A stretch of 64,000 bases of DNA from Brachybacterium paraconglomeratum. Lineage in GTDB: Bacteria; Actinomycetota; Actinomycetes; Actinomycetales; Dermabacteraceae. A program made the position numbers and the translations under genes. The notes beneath the pieces are model-generated. The model made no database searches. It saw nothing but the letters and a program-made list of their open reading frames with translations, and was not told the DNA's origin. The DNA lies in the NCBI RefSeq assembly GCF_003994255.1, contig NZ_ML133860.1:100742-164741 (forward strand). The letters run 5' to 3'. Numbering within the stretch: the stretch's first letter is position 1; each line of letters starts with the position of its first letter. Positions 48,581 through 60,043 of the stretch are shown piece by piece.

Positions 48581-50131
48581 TCACGCCCCGAGCGCGGCCT
48601 CGTAGCGCTCCAGCGCGATCTCGGCGACGAGCAGATGATCGCCGAGAGGGGCGGTGACCACGTCGGCCCCCGAGGCGGCGACCAGGTCGTGGAAGTGGCC
48701 GGGGGCGAGCACATAGCTCGCCACCACCACCCGTGCGTCGTCGGCCAGGCCCTCCCGCGCCGCAGCGACGGCGTCGGCCACTGGTGGTGTGGCCGCATAG
48801 GCGAACCCCGTCGTCACCTCCCGCCCGAGCCGCTCGGAGAGCAGGCGCGCCATCTCCTCGACCTGCGCGACTCCCTCGGGGTCCCGCGTGCCGGAGCCCG
48901 CCATCACCACCGCGTCACCGTCGCGCAGGCCCGCCTCGACGAGGCGCTGCGCCATCACCTCCGCGAGCCGCGGGTCCGGGCCGAGCGGCGCGGCGGCCGT
49001 CGCGGCGCGGCCGGCGACCGCCCCGCCGATGTCATCCTTCACGTGATAGCCGAGGGAGAGCAGCAGCGGCACCACGACCGCCTCGACCTCCTCGCCCTCG
49101 CGTGTGCGGGCCTCGGCGGGCCGGGCGTGGGCGGCGACCACCGCGGCCACGTCCGGGGACTGCACGTCCACGAACGCCTCGCGCACCGCGCCCGGCGCCT
49201 GCGCGGCGATCCGGCGCAGCAGGGCGCGCAGCACGTCCCGTCCCTCCCGCGAGCGGGTGCCGTGGGAGCAGCCGATCAGCACCGGGGCGGGGGAGCGGTC
49301 GGAAGCGGGCCCGTGCTCCGGCAGGTCGACGGCCTCACGGCCCGAGCCGTGCTCCGGGGCCTCCGCCGCGGCGGCCGGCTGCTCCGGGCGCAGGAACCCC
49401 TCGGCCGCGGTCCGGCCGACGGCGATCACCGCTGGGTGCCCGATGACGGCCTCCGCGACGACCTGCTCGATGTCCGCGAGGGTGCCGCGCACCTGGCGCT
49501 GGCCCGGCAGGGTCGCCTCCTGCACCACCGCGACCGGGGTCGCGGGATCGATCCCGTTCAGCAGCGCCTGGGCGACCAGCCGCGGAAGCCACTCCACGCC
49601 CATCATCAGCACGGTGGTGGTGCCGGGGTCGGCGAGCGCCGCGAGATCGGCGGGGCCCAGGTCGCCGTGGGCGTTGACCACGTGCACGGCGACGGCGGTG
49701 CCGCGATGGGTGACGGGGACGTCCCCGGCCGCGGGACCGGCCAGCGCCGAGGTCACCCCGGGCACCACCTGCACGTCGATGCCCGCGGCGCGGCAGGCGA
49801 GGACCTCCTCGCCGCCGCGGCCCAGCACGAACGGGTCCCCGCCCTTCAGCCGCACCACGCGCCGTCCCTCGCGGGCGATCGCGACGAGCAGCGCGCCGAT
49901 GTCGTCCTGCCGCATGGAGTGCGCGCCGGGCCGCTTGCCCACGTCGATCACCTCGACGTCGGCCCCCAGCTCGTCCAGCAGCGCGCGGGGCCCGAGCCGG
50001 TCGGTGACCACCACGTCGGCCTGGCGCAGCAGGTCCAGGCCCCGCACCGTGATCAGGTCCCAGGCGCCGGGGCCGCCGCCCACGAGGGCGACGGCCCCGG
50101 GCTCGAGGTGGGCGCCGGTCAGGCCGTTCAC
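48581..50131 (-). CDS. cobA: Uroporphyrinogen-III C-methyltransferase fused to a CbiX-like chelatase
   Basis: The 516-residue two-domain protein combines an N-terminal SUMT domain with a C-terminal CbiX/SirB-like domain. The SUMT part (about 12-255: VALVGGGPGAWDLITVRGL, RLKGGDPFVLGRGGEE) methylates uroporphyrinogen III to precorrin-2. The C-terminal part (about 285-516: VLIGCSHGTRS, VVVPLLLSLGYHVKDD, SYVLAPGHFHD) is a candidate ferrochelatase. Together they give most of the route to siroheme; only the oxidation step is not obvious. It overlaps nirD by 4 bases, so the cofactor is made with the nitrite reductase that needs it. Confidence 0.9.
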   Translation of the reverse strand: MNGLTGAHLEPGAVALVGGGPGAWDLITVRGLDLLRQADVVVTDRLGPRALLDELGADVEVIDVGKRPGAHSMRQDDIGALLVAIAREGRRVVRLKGGDPFVLGRGGEEVLACRAAGIDVQVVPGVTSALAGPAAGDVPVTHRGTAVAVHVVNAHGDLGPADLAALADPGTTTVLMMGVEWLPRLVAQALLNGIDPATPVAVVQEATLPGQRQVRGTLADIEQVVAEAVIGHPAVIAVGRTAAEGFLRPEQPAAAAEAPEHGSGREAVDLPEHGPASDRSPAPVLIGCSHGTRSREGRDVLRALLRRIAAQAPGAVREAFVDVQSPDVAAVVAAHARPAEARTREGEEVEAVVVPLLLSLGYHVKDDIGGAVAGRAATAAAPLGPDPRLAEVMAQRLVEAGLRDGDAVVMAGSGTRDPEGVAQVEEMARLLSERLGREVTTGFAYAATPPVADAVAAAREGLADDARVVVASYVLAPGHFHDLVAASGADVVTAPLGDHLLVAEIALERYEAALGA

Positions 50132-50535
50132 GCCTCCCCGCCCGTGCCGGGGCGCGGCGCGGCGGAGACGTGCACGTGGCCGTCGACCACCTCGACGTCG
50201 AACACCGCGATCGGCAGCTTCTCGCCGCCGCCGGAGTCGAGCACCGCGCCGGTGTCGAGGTCCCAGCTCTGCTTGTACATGGGGGAGGAGAGGGTGGGGA
50301 CGAGCCGCCCCTCCGTCTCGCCCTCGACCGTGAGCAGATGGGTGCCCACCAGGCCGCGGGAGAGGATGTTCGAGCGGGAGTAGGGGTCGTGCTGCTGGAC
50401 GGCGCGCACGCTCCCGTCGTCCAGCAGGAACACCGCGATCTGGGTGCCGTCCGGCAGGAGCGCCGCGGCGCCCCGCTCCGGGGTCAGCGCGCCGAGCGGG
50501 CAGATCGGCACGAGGGCGTCGGCGGGGGCGGTCAT
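50128..50535 (-). CDS. nirD: Nitrite reductase small subunit (Rieske-like)
   Basis: The 135-residue NirD-type Rieske-fold protein shows ICPLGALTPERGAAALLPDG, LSRGLVGT and SPMYKQSWDLDTG. As in most NirD proteins, the full set of iron ligands is not evident. It pairs with NirB. Its start overlaps the nirB stop by one base, and its end overlaps cobA. Confidence 0.92.
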   Translation of the reverse strand: MTAPADALVPICPLGALTPERGAAALLPDGTQIAVFLLDDGSVRAVQQHDPYSRSNILSRGLVGTHLLTVEGETEGRLVPTLSSPMYKQSWDLDTGAVLDSGGGEKLPIAVFDVEVVDGHVHVSAAPRPGTGGEA

Positions 50536-53210
50536 CACTGGTCCTCCTGCGAGATGTGGGCGGCGCCGGCGAGGGCGTGCTCCTTCGCCGCGAGCGGGGT
50601 CGGGAAGGTGGTCTCCGGGGCGTCCTCCGGCCGGGCCGGGCGCACCTGCTCGCGCTCGAGCACGTAGCGCAGCGTCTTGTCGTGCAGGTCCGGGGCGTTG
50701 ATGAAGGACACGAACTTCGCGCGCCGCTCCGGATCGTGCACCGCCTCGGCCCACTCGTCGACGTAGGTGTCGGTGTGGCGCTGCATGGCGGCCTCGAGCT
50801 CCTCGCCGATGCCGAGGGAGTCCTCGACGATCACGCGGCGCAGCTCGTCGATGCCGCCGGGGTACTCCTCGACCCAGCGGGCGGTGCGCTGGAGCTTGTC
50901 CGCCTCGCGGATGTAGAGGATGAGGAAGCGGTCGATGCAGCGCTGCAGGGTCTCGTCGTCGAGGTCCTCGACGAGCAGCTGCGCATGAGCGGGCTGGGCG
51001 CCGCCGTTCCCGCCGACGTACAGGTTCCAGCCGCGGTGCGTGGCGATCACGCCGACGTCCTTCGCCTGCGCCTCCGCGCACTCGCGGGCGCAGCCCGAGA
51101 CGCCGATCTTGATCTTGTGCGGGGAGCGCAGCCCCCGATAGCGGCGCTCGAGGTGCGAGGCCATCGCGGTCGAGTCGCCCACGCCGTAGCGGCACCAGTT
51201 GGTGCCCAGGCAGCTCTTCACCATCCGCAGCGATTTCCCGTAGGCGTGGCCGGACTCGAAGCCGGCCTCGACCAGGCGCTCCCAGATCTCCGGCAGCTGC
51301 TCGAGCCGGGCCCCGAACATGCCGATCCGCTGGGCGCCGTTGACCTTCACGTACAGGCCGTAGTCCTTCGCGACCTGGGCGAAGACGAGCAGCTTCTCGG
51401 GGGTGACCTCGCCGGCGGGCATCGCGGGGATCACCGAGTAGGTGCCGTCCTTCTGGATGTTCGCCATGACGTGGTCGTTGGTGTCCTGCAGCGAGCCGAG
51501 CTGACGGCCCACCGGGCTGTGACGTTTGCCGGAGAGGGCGCCGAGCGAGGACAGGATCGAGGCGACCGTGGGGCGGCAGACCGCGCAGCCGCGGCCCGCG
51601 CCGGTGCCGTGCGCGGCGACGACCTCGGTGAAGGTCTCCTGGCCGCCCTCCTCGACGAGCCTGTACAGCTCGGCGCGGGAGTGGTCGAAGTGCTCGCACA
51701 GCGCGCGGGAGACCTCGATGCCGCTCTTGGCCAGCTCCTGGTTCAGCAGCTTCGTCAGCGACGGGACGCAGGAGCCGCACACGGTGCCGGCGGTGGTGCA
51801 CTCCTTGATCGCGCCGATCGTGTGGCAGCCCTGCTCGTTCACGGCGTGGCGCACCGTGCCCGCGGAGACGTTGTTGCACGAGCAGATCACCGCGTCGTCC
51901 GGCATCTCCGCGCCCGCGAGCGCATCGCCCGCGCCCTCCGGCGCGATCACCGCGGAGGGGTCGGCGCCCAGGGCCCGCCCGGTCATCGGGCGCAGCTGCG
52001 AGTACAGCGCGATGTCGCCGACGAACACGCCGCCGAGCAGGGTCGTCGCGTCGTCGCTCATCACGAGCTTGCGGTACTGGCGGTGCACGGGGTCGACGAA
52101 GGACACCTCGAGCGCGTCGGGGGTCATGGCGTTGACGTCGCCGAAGGCGGCGGCGTCAACGCCCACGCCCTTGAGCTTCGTGCCGTCCTCGCCGCGCTGG
52201 TGGGTGCGGGTGCCGCCGAGGAACCGGTCGGCGACCACGTCGGCCATGTCGTTGCCGGGGGCGATCAGGCCCGCGCACACCCCGTCGAAGGAGGCGCACT
52301 CGCCGATCGCCCAGATGTCCGGGTCGGAGGTCTGGCAGCTCTCGCCCACGACGATGCCTCCGCGCTCGCCGACGGCGAGGCCGGCCTCGCGGCCGATCCG
52401 GTCGCGGGGGCGGATGCCGGTGGAGAAGACGACGACGTCGGCGGGCAGCTCGCTGCCGTCGGTCAGCTCCGCGGTGCCGATCGCGCCGTCCTCGGCGGGA
52501 CGGAAGGCGGTCGCGCCCACGCCGGTGCGCACCTCGATGCCCTTGTCCTGGATGAGCAGCCGCAGCATCTCGCCGCCGCCGTCGTCGAGCTGGACGGCCA
52601 TCAGCCGGTCCGCGAACTCGACCACGGTGGAGCGGGCGCCGAGGTCCTGCAGCGCGGCCGCGGCCTCGAGGCCGAGCACGCCGCCGCCGACGACGACGCC
52701 GCGGACCTCGCGGCCCAGCGCCTCGCCGCGCTCGGCGACCCAGGCGGCGAGGGACTCGACGTCGTCGACCGTGCGATAGCTGAAGGAGCCGGGCAGGTCC
52801 TTGCCCTCGGCGCGGGGCGCCCAGGCCCAGGATCCGGTGGCGAGCACGAGCCGGTCGTACTCGTGGACGGTGCCGGAGGCGCAGGTGACGGTGTGCGCGG
52901 AGCGGTCCACGCTCTCGGCGGCGTCGCCCGTGACCAGCGTGATCCTCGGGTCGGCCCAGACCCCGGTGTCCAGGGCGAGCATCTCGGCGCGGCGGTGGCC
53001 GAACCAGTCCGAGAGGTGCACGCGGTCGTAGGGATGCTGGGTCTCCTCGCCGATCACGGTGAGGGTCCAGTCGCCGGTGGGGTCCTGGGACTGCATCCGG
53101 GCCGCGAAGCGGTGCCCGGTCATGCCGCCGCCGATCACGACGATGCGGGTGCCCGGCGGCAACGGCGTCCCGGCGGCGGGGGCGAGGGGGGAATGGCCGG
53201 TGGCGTTCAT
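50535..53210 (-). CDS. nirB: Assimilatory NAD(P)H-dependent nitrite reductase large subunit
   Basis: The 891-residue enzyme reduces nitrite to ammonium in the cytosol. It has an N-terminal FAD/NADH domain (IVVIGGGMTGHRFAARM; GVVVGGGVLGLEAAAAL), a BFD-like [2Fe-2S] domain (CSCNNVSAGT and CTTAGTVCGSCVP), and a C-terminal sulfite/nitrite reductase half. The latter carries the siroheme-4Fe4S ligands in CLGTNWCRYG and GVSGCARECAEA. The ATG at 53210 gives the usual NirB start; the upstream frame is open but not coding in character. nirB-nirD-cobA form one operon divergent from ilvB. Confidence 0.95.
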   Translation of the reverse strand: MNATGHSPLAPAAGTPLPPGTRIVVIGGGMTGHRFAARMQSQDPTGDWTLTVIGEETQHPYDRVHLSDWFGHRRAEMLALDTGVWADPRITLVTGDAAESVDRSAHTVTCASGTVHEYDRLVLATGSWAWAPRAEGKDLPGSFSYRTVDDVESLAAWVAERGEALGREVRGVVVGGGVLGLEAAAALQDLGARSTVVEFADRLMAVQLDDGGGEMLRLLIQDKGIEVRTGVGATAFRPAEDGAIGTAELTDGSELPADVVVFSTGIRPRDRIGREAGLAVGERGGIVVGESCQTSDPDIWAIGECASFDGVCAGLIAPGNDMADVVADRFLGGTRTHQRGEDGTKLKGVGVDAAAFGDVNAMTPDALEVSFVDPVHRQYRKLVMSDDATTLLGGVFVGDIALYSQLRPMTGRALGADPSAVIAPEGAGDALAGAEMPDDAVICSCNNVSAGTVRHAVNEQGCHTIGAIKECTTAGTVCGSCVPSLTKLLNQELAKSGIEVSRALCEHFDHSRAELYRLVEEGGQETFTEVVAAHGTGAGRGCAVCRPTVASILSSLGALSGKRHSPVGRQLGSLQDTNDHVMANIQKDGTYSVIPAMPAGEVTPEKLLVFAQVAKDYGLYVKVNGAQRIGMFGARLEQLPEIWERLVEAGFESGHAYGKSLRMVKSCLGTNWCRYGVGDSTAMASHLERRYRGLRSPHKIKIGVSGCARECAEAQAKDVGVIATHRGWNLYVGGNGGAQPAHAQLLVEDLDDETLQRCIDRFLILYIREADKLQRTARWVEEYPGGIDELRRVIVEDSLGIGEELEAAMQRHTDTYVDEWAEAVHDPERRAKFVSFINAPDLHDKTLRYVLEREQVRPARPEDAPETTFPTPLAAKEHALAGAAHISQEDQ

Positions 53211-53431
53211 GGCTGTGCGCACGGTCCTCTCTGGAGCGGGTGACCTCGTCCATACCGTAAGCAGAACCGGACGCCGTGCGCAGGACTTTCGTCGCTCCGT
53301 CGGGCCTCGCCGCGGGGCCCCTCCGGACTTTCCCCCGCGGACTCGCGAAGCGCGTCGCGCCTGCGCCGATGCGCCGGCTGCCCGCAGGGTCTCGCGATCC
53401 GGACAGGCGGCCCCGGCCACGGCCCGGGGCC

Positions 53432-53437
53432 TATGGT
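53432..53437 (+). promoter_or_regulatory. -10 box for the ilv leader transcript
   Basis: TATGGT lies six bases before the ATG of the leader peptide, so the attenuator transcript probably begins at or next to that start codon. Confidence 0.5.
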
Positions 53438-53443
53438 GGGTGC

Positions 53444-53482
53444 ATGCAGACGATCCTTCTCGTAGTTCCCGAGCGCGGCTGA
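53444..53482 (+). CDS. ilvBN leader peptide (attenuation)
   Basis: This 12-residue peptide, MQTILLVVPERG, has five branched-chain codons in a row (ATC CTT CTC GTA GTT). It precedes a terminator hairpin 43 bp downstream and then ilvB. This is the pattern of translation-coupled attenuation of ilv operons: charged Ile/Leu/Val tRNAs let the ribosome pass and the terminator form, while stalling favours read-through. GTA and CTT are rare codons in this GC-rich genome, which should sharpen the response. Confidence 0.8.
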   Translation: MQTILLVVPERG

Positions 53483-53510
53483 CGCCCACTCGTCGCTTCG
53501 AGACGTCATC

Positions 53511-53548
53511 CGCGCCCCTCCCCGAGCCCCAGGCGGAGGGGCTTTTTC
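53511..53548 (+). terminator. Attenuator terminator before ilvB
   Basis: CCCCTCC or AGCCCC can pair with GGAGGGGCT, followed by TTTTT, the only clear U-tract terminator in the window. The pyrimidine-rich arm has two alternative partners, as needed for switching. Together with the leader peptide it forms the regulatory element of the 431-bp nirB-ilvB gap; the remainder of that gap (53211-53430) shows no feature except the nirB upstream region. Confidence 0.8.
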
Positions 53549-53641
53549 GTGCCCGGCCCGCGGGATGGCGCGACGGGAGGGGCGGGGAGCATGTTCCACT
53601 CACCGCCACCGCCCACCGTCCGAGACGACGAAGGAGTTCCG

Positions 53642-55399
53642 ATGACCGGACAGCAGATGACCGGCGCGCAGGCGCTGGTCGAGTCCCTCGAGCATGCCGG
53701 GGCAGAGGTCGTCTTCGGCCTTCCCGGCGGCGCGATCCTGCCCACCTACGACCCGCTGATGGACGCGAAGAAGCTCCGTCACGTGCTGGTCCGGCACGAA
53801 CAGGGCGCCGGCCACGCCGCCTCCGGCTACGCCCACGCGACCGGCAAGGTCGGCGTGTGCCTGGCGACCTCCGGCCCCGGTGCCACCAACCTCATCACCG
53901 CGATCGCCGACGCCCAGATGGACTCGATCCCGCTGGTCGCGATCACCGGCCAGGTCGGCTCGATGTTCATCGGCACCGACGCCTTCCAGGAGGCGGACAT
54001 CGTCGGCATGACGATGCCGGTGACCAAGCACAACTTCCTGGTCAAGGACGCCGCGGAGATCCCGAAGGTGATCAAGCAGGCCTTCCACATCGCCTCGACC
54101 GGCCGGCCCGGCGCGGTGCTGGTGGACGTCACCAAGGACGCCCAGCAGGACATGATGGAGTTCGTCTGGCCCGAGACCCTGGACCTGCCCGGCTACCGCC
54201 CGGAGCCGCGCCCTCACGGCAAGCAGATCCGCGAGGCGGTGCGCCTCATGCTCGAGGCGAAGCGCCCGGTGTTCCTGCTCGGCGGCGGCGTGCTGCGCGG
54301 CAGCGCCACCGACGAGGTGCGCGAGCTCGTGGACGCCTCGGACATCCCCTTCACCACCACCCTCATGGCGCGCGGCGCCCTGCCGGACTCCCACCCGAGC
54401 CACCTCGGGATGCCCGGCATGCACGGGACTGTCGCCGCGGTCTCGGCCCTGCAGCGCGCGGACCTGCTGATCAACATCGGTGCCCGCTTCGACGACCGGG
54501 TCACCGGCCGCCTGGACTCCTTCGCGCCCGGCGCGAAGATCATCCACGCGGACATCGACCCCGCCGAGATCTCGAAGAACCTCGTCGCCGACGTGCCGAT
54601 CGTCGGTCAGGCCGGCCAGATCGCCAAGGCGCTGACCGAGGAGCTCCGCGCCCGCCTGGCCGAGTCCGACACCCGCGACTACGAGGGCTGGTGGGGCACG
54701 CTGGACATGCTCCGGGAGAACTACCCGCTGGGCTGGACCGCGACCGAGGACGGCTTCACCGCCCCGCAGAAGGTGATCTCCCGCATCGGCGCGATTTCCG
54801 GGCCCGACTCGATCTACGTCGCGGGCGTGGGCCAGCACCAGATGTGGTCGGCCCAGTTCGTCCAGTACGAGAACCCGCGCACCTGGATCAACTCCGGGGG
54901 GCTGGGAACCATGGGCTACTCGGTGCCCGCGGCGATGGGCGCCAAGGTGGGCATGCCGGAGAAGACGGTGTGGTCCATCGACGGCGACGGCTGCTTCCAG
55001 ATGACCAATCAGGAGCTCGCCACCTGCGTCATCAACGACATCCCGATCAAGGTCGCCGTCATCAACAACAGCTCGCTGGGCATGGTGCGCCAGTGGCAGA
55101 ACCTGTTCTACGACCAGCGCTACTCGAACACCGAGCTGAACACCGGCCATGGCTCGCGCCGCATCCCGGACTTCGTCAAGCTCGCCGACGCCTACGGCTG
55201 CGTGGGCCTGCGCTGCGAGCGGGACGAGGACATCGACGACACCATCCGCCAGGCGATGGAGATCAACGACCGCCCCGTGATCGTGGACTTCACCGTCAGC
55301 GCCGACGCGATGGTGTGGCCGATGGTGCCGGCCGGCGTGTCCAACGACGAGATCCAGATCGCCCAGGGCATGAGCCCCGAGTGGGAGAGGGACATCTGA
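53642..55399 (+). CDS. ilvB: Acetolactate synthase large subunit
   Basis: The 585-residue thiamine diphosphate enzyme makes 2-acetolactate or 2-aceto-2-hydroxybutyrate, the first common step of Val/Leu/Ile synthesis. The catalytic Glu53 lies in [16 protein letters not shown]. The ThDP motif starts [15 protein letters not shown] and ends in VINNSS. The ATG at 53642 follows AAGGAG. ilvN starts two bases after its stop. Confidence 0.96.
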   Translation: MTGQQMTGAQALVESLEHAGAEVVFGLPGGAILPTYDPLMDAKKLRHVLVRHEQGAGHAASGYAHATGKVGVCLATSGPGATNLITAIADAQMDSIPLVAITGQVGSMFIGTDAFQEADIVGMTMPVTKHNFLVKDAAEIPKVIKQAFHIASTGRPGAVLVDVTKDAQQDMMEFVWPETLDLPGYRPEPRPHGKQIREAVRLMLEAKRPVFLLGGGVLRGSATDEVRELVDASDIPFTTTLMARGALPDSHPSHLGMPGMHGTVAAVSALQRADLLINIGARFDDRVTGRLDSFAPGAKIIHADIDPAEISKNLVADVPIVGQAGQIAKALTEELRARLAESDTRDYEGWWGTLDMLRENYPLGWTATEDGFTAPQKVISRIGAISGPDSIYVAGVGQHQMWSAQFVQYENPRTWINSGGLGTMGYSVPAAMGAKVGMPEKTVWSIDGDGCFQMTNQELATCVINDIPIKVAVINNSSLGMVRQWQNLFYDQRYSNTELNTGHGSRRIPDFVKLADAYGCVGLRCERDEDIDDTIRQAMEINDRPVIVDFTVSADAMVWPMVPAGVSNDEIQIAQGMSPEWERDI

Positions 55400-55401
55400 G
55401 C

Positions 55402-55965
55402 ATGACCACCAACCAGCAGCAGGCCCCGACCGGTACCCCCGACTACGTCATGTCGCCGAACAGCCAGACCCTCTCGGTGCTGGTGGAGAACAAGCCCGGT
55501 GCGCTCACCCGCGTCACCGCCCTGTTCTCCCGTCGCGGCTACAACATCTCCTCGCTCGCGGTGGGACCCACCGAGCATCCGGAGATCTCCCGCATCACGG
55601 TCGTGGTCGACGTCGAGCAGCACCGGCTCGAGCAGATCACCAAGCAGCTCAACAAGCTCGTCAACGTCCTCAAGATCGTCCAGCTCGACCCCCGCCAGAC
55701 GGTCCAGCGCGAGCTGATCCTCATCAAGGTCACCGCCGACAGCTCCACCCGCACCCCGGTGCTGGAGATCGTGCAGATGTTCCGCGCGAAGGTCGTCGAC
55801 GCCGCCTCGGACTCCGTGACGATCGAGGCGACGGGCACGCAGGACAAGCTCACCGCCCTCCTCGGCATGCTCGAGGAGTTCGGGATCCGCGAGATCGTGA
55901 AGTCCGGCGAGGTCGCGATCGGGCGCGGCGGTCGGGCGATCACCGACCGCGCGCTGCTGTCCTGA
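55402..55965 (+). CDS. ilvN: Acetolactate synthase small (regulatory) subunit
   Basis: The 187-residue protein has an N-terminal ACT domain (TLSVLVENKPGALTRVTALF, SRRGYNISSLAVGPTEHPEI) and the conserved C-terminal domain. It binds valine and gives feedback control to IlvB. Translation is coupled to ilvB by a very short gap. Confidence 0.95.
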   Translation: MTTNQQQAPTGTPDYVMSPNSQTLSVLVENKPGALTRVTALFSRRGYNISSLAVGPTEHPEISRITVVVDVEQHRLEQITKQLNKLVNVLKIVQLDPRQTVQRELILIKVTADSSTRTPVLEIVQMFRAKVVDAASDSVTIEATGTQDKLTALLGMLEEFGIREIVKSGEVAIGRGGRAITDRALLS

Positions 55966-57099
<1,134 letters not shown>

Positions 57100-57118
57100 C
57101 CCACCCGGTCCCCACACA

Positions 57119-57152
57119 GCGGCGGGAGCACCCTCGAGGTGCTCCCGCCGCC
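57119..57152 (+). terminator. Intrinsic terminator after ilvC
   Basis: The perfect arms CGGCGGGAGCACC and GGTGCTCCCGCCG with a 5-base loop begin about 20 bp after the stop. No U tract. Confidence 0.8.
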
Positions 57153-57282
57153 GTCCTTCGTACAACGGTCTCGCATCCTGTCCCGCGTTCCCGCCTGGCG
57201 GACACAGGGCGACGCGGTCCCCTGAAACCCGTCGCACCCGAGGGCGTGAGCGACGACCGCCATCCGTACCGGAGGAGAATCC

Positions 57283-58890
57283 GTGACGCGTCCTGTCGTG
57301 CTCATCGCTGAGGAGCTGTCGCCCGCCACCGTCGAGGTCCTGGGCCCCGACGTCGAGGTCCGCAGCGTGGACGGCACCGACCGTACCGCGCTGCTCGCCG
57401 CAGTGGCGGAGGCCGATGCCCTCCTGGTCCGCTCAGCCACCCAGGTCGACGCGGAGGTGTACGCCGCGGCCCCGAAGCTGCGCGTCGTCGCCCGCGCCGG
57501 CGTGGGCCTGGACAACGTCGACGTCCCCGGCGCCACCACCGCGGGCGTCATGGTCATCAACGCCCCGACCTCCAACATCGTCTCCGCCGCGGAGCTCGCG
57601 ATCGCGCTGATCCTCGCCTCGCTGCGCAACCTCGGCCGTGCCGACTCCTCCGTGAAGGCCGGCCGCTGGGAGCGCAAGCAGCTCACCGGCGTCGAGCTGC
57701 TGGAGAAGACCGTCGGCGTGGTGGGCTTCGGCCGCATCGGACAGCTCGTCGCCGAGCGCCTGCGCCCCTTCGGCGTGACGCTCCTGGCCTACGACCCCTA
57801 CGTCAACCACGCCCGCGCCGCCGAGCTCGGCGCCCGCGTCGTCGAGCTCGACGAGCTGATGCGCGAGGCCGACGTGCTCACCGTCCACATGCCCAAGACC
57901 CCCGAGACCACGGGCCTGATCGGCGCCGAGGAGTTCGCGCTCGCGAAGCCGAACCTCCACGTCGTCAACGCCGCCCGCGGCGGCCTGATCGACGAGGAGG
58001 CGCTGTACACCGCGCTGAGCACCGGGCAGATCGCCGGGGCCGGCCTGGACGTGTACTCCTCCGAGCCGCCCGCGAAGAGCGAGACCGCCGCGAAGCTGCT
58101 CGAGCTCGAGAACATCACCCTCACCCCGCACCTCGGCGCCTCCACCGCCGAGGCGCAGGAGAAGGCCGGCGTGGCGGTGGCGAAGTCCGTGCGCCTGGCG
58201 CTCGCGGGCGAGCTCGTCCCCGACGCGGTCAACGTCGCCGGCGGCGCGATCGACGACCTGGTCCGCCCGGGCGTCGCCCTGTCGGACCGGCTCGGCCAGC
58301 TCTTCACCGCCCTGGCCGGCGAGGCACCCGAGGTGCTCGACATCGAGGTCCACGGCGAGATCGCCTCCCGCGACGTCACCGCGCTGAAGCTCTCCGCCCT
58401 GCGCGGCATGTTCCGCTCCGTGGTCACCGAGCAGGTCAGCTACGTCAACGCCCCCGTCCTCGCCGAGGAGCGCGGCATCGCCGTCAACCTCGTCACCGAC
58501 GAGACCACCGAGCGCTTCCGCAACGTCATCACCCTGCGCGGCACGCTGCGCGGCGGCGACGTCGTGGCCGTCTCCGGCACGCTCAGCGGCGTGGACCAGG
58601 AGCACAAGCTCATCGACGTCTTCGGCCATGCGCTCGACGTGCCGCTGAGCGACCACCTGCTGATCCTGCGCTACTCGGACGGGCCCGGCCTGATCGGCAA
58701 GTACGGCGCGCTCCTCGGCGAGGCCGGCATCAACATCGCCGGCATGCAGGTCTCCCGCGTCCGCCGAGCCCAGGGCGCCGAGGCCCTCGTGGTCCTCGAC
58801 CTGGACGAGTCCGTCTCCCGCGAGTTCGCCGAGGAGCTGGGCGCCGCCATCGACGCGCGCTCGATCCACGCCGTCGATCTCGTCTACTGA
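57283..58890 (+). CDS. serA: D-3-phosphoglycerate dehydrogenase
   Basis: The 535-residue enzyme catalyses the first step of serine synthesis. The NAD motif is [17 protein letters not shown]; the catalytic set includes [13 protein letters not shown] and [13 protein letters not shown]. This is the long actinobacterial form, with an intervening ASB domain (about 320-450) and a C-terminal ACT domain ([20 protein letters not shown]) for serine feedback. GTG start at 57283 after GGAGGAG. leuB follows after 31 bp. Confidence 0.95.
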   Translation: MTRPVVLIAEELSPATVEVLGPDVEVRSVDGTDRTALLAAVAEADALLVRSATQVDAEVYAAAPKLRVVARAGVGLDNVDVPGATTAGVMVINAPTSNIVSAAELAIALILASLRNLGRADSSVKAGRWERKQLTGVELLEKTVGVVGFGRIGQLVAERLRPFGVTLLAYDPYVNHARAAELGARVVELDELMREADVLTVHMPKTPETTGLIGAEEFALAKPNLHVVNAARGGLIDEEALYTALSTGQIAGAGLDVYSSEPPAKSETAAKLLELENITLTPHLGASTAEAQEKAGVAVAKSVRLALAGELVPDAVNVAGGAIDDLVRPGVALSDRLGQLFTALAGEAPEVLDIEVHGEIASRDVTALKLSALRGMFRSVVTEQVSYVNAPVLAEERGIAVNLVTDETTERFRNVITLRGTLRGGDVVAVSGTLSGVDQEHKLIDVFGHALDVPLSDHLLILRYSDGPGLIGKYGALLGEAGINIAGMQVSRVRRAQGAEALVVLDLDESVSREFAEELGAAIDARSIHAVDLVY

Positions 58891-58921
58891 TCCCATCCCC
58901 TCCTCAGGAGCAGCACCCGCC

Positions 58922-59992
58922 ATGAGCACCATCCCCGCCCCGAGCATCCTGGACCTCGCCGTCATCGAGGGCGACGGCATCGGCAAGGAGGTCGTCCCCC
59001 AGGGCCTGCGCGCTCTCGAGGCCGCCCTCGAGCCCGCCGGTGTCGCGGTCCGCACCACGGACTACGACCTCGGGGCGGGGCGCTGGCACCGGACGGGGGA
59101 GACCCTGACCGACGAGGACATGGCGGCGCTGGCGAAGCACGACGCGATCCTGCTCGGCGCCGTCGGCGACCCCGGCGTGCCCTCCGGTGTGCTCGAGCGG
59201 GGCCTGCTGCTGAAGCTCCGCTTCGGCTTCGACCACTTCGTGAACCTGCGCCCCACCCGCCTGGTCCCGGGCGTCTCCACCCCGCTGGCCGAGCCGGGCG
59301 AGGTCGACTTCCTCGTCGTGCGCGAGGGCACCGAGGGCCCCTACGTCGGCAATGGCGGCTCCATGCGCACCGGCACCCCCCTCGAGGTCGCCACCGAGGT
59401 CTCCCTGAACACCGCCGTCGGCGTCGAGCGCGTGGTCCGCTACGCCTTCGAGCAGGCCGAGGCGCGCCGGGGGAAGCTCACCCTCGTGCACAAGCACAAC
59501 GTGCTCGTCCACGCCGGGCACCTGTGGCGCCGGATCGTCGAGGAGGTCGGCGCCGAGCATCCGGGCGTCGAGGTCGACTACGCCCACGTCGACGCGATGA
59601 TGATCTACCTGGTCCAGGACCCCTCCCGCTTCGACGTCATCGTCACCGACAACCTCTTCGGCGACATCGTCACCGATCTCGCCGGCGCCATCGGCGGCGG
59701 AATCGGCCTCGCGGCGAGCGGGAACGTCAACCCCACCGGCGCCTTCCCCTCGATGTTCGAGCCCGTGCACGGCTCCGCCCCCGACATCGCCGGCCAGGAC
59801 AAGGCCGACCCCACCGCGACCGTGCTCTCGGTCGCGCTGCTGCTGGACCACCTCGGCCACGTCGAGCCCGCCGCCGCGGTCCGCGCCGCGGCCGAGAACG
59901 ACCTGGCGGCCCGCGCGGCGGATGCGTCGCTCGCCTCTCGTGGCACCGCCCGCATCGGCGACGACCTCGTCGCCGCGATCACCGGGCGCTGA
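58922..59992 (+). CDS. leuB: 3-isopropylmalate dehydrogenase
   Basis: The 356-residue decarboxylating dehydrogenase acts in leucine synthesis and can also act on methylmalate in the citramalate route. The family motifs are [16 protein letters not shown] near the N terminus and [30 protein letters not shown]. Its clustering with cimA is consistent with a double role. Confidence 0.95.
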   Translation: MSTIPAPSILDLAVIEGDGIGKEVVPQGLRALEAALEPAGVAVRTTDYDLGAGRWHRTGETLTDEDMAALAKHDAILLGAVGDPGVPSGVLERGLLLKLRFGFDHFVNLRPTRLVPGVSTPLAEPGEVDFLVVREGTEGPYVGNGGSMRTGTPLEVATEVSLNTAVGVERVVRYAFEQAEARRGKLTLVHKHNVLVHAGHLWRRIVEEVGAEHPGVEVDYAHVDAMMIYLVQDPSRFDVIVTDNLFGDIVTDLAGAIGGGIGLAASGNVNPTGAFPSMFEPVHGSAPDIAGQDKADPTATVLSVALLLDHLGHVEPAAAVRAAAENDLAARAADASLASRGTARIGDDLVAAITGR

Positions 59993-60043
59993 GAGCCCGC
60001 ACCTGACACACTGACCCTGCCGAACCCCGCCGAGGAGATCCCC

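Noticed and set aside
53211..53609. Upstream extension of the nirB frame
   Set aside because: It overlaps the ilv leader region, has antisense-like composition, and NirB normally starts near the FAD motif as with the ATG at 53210.
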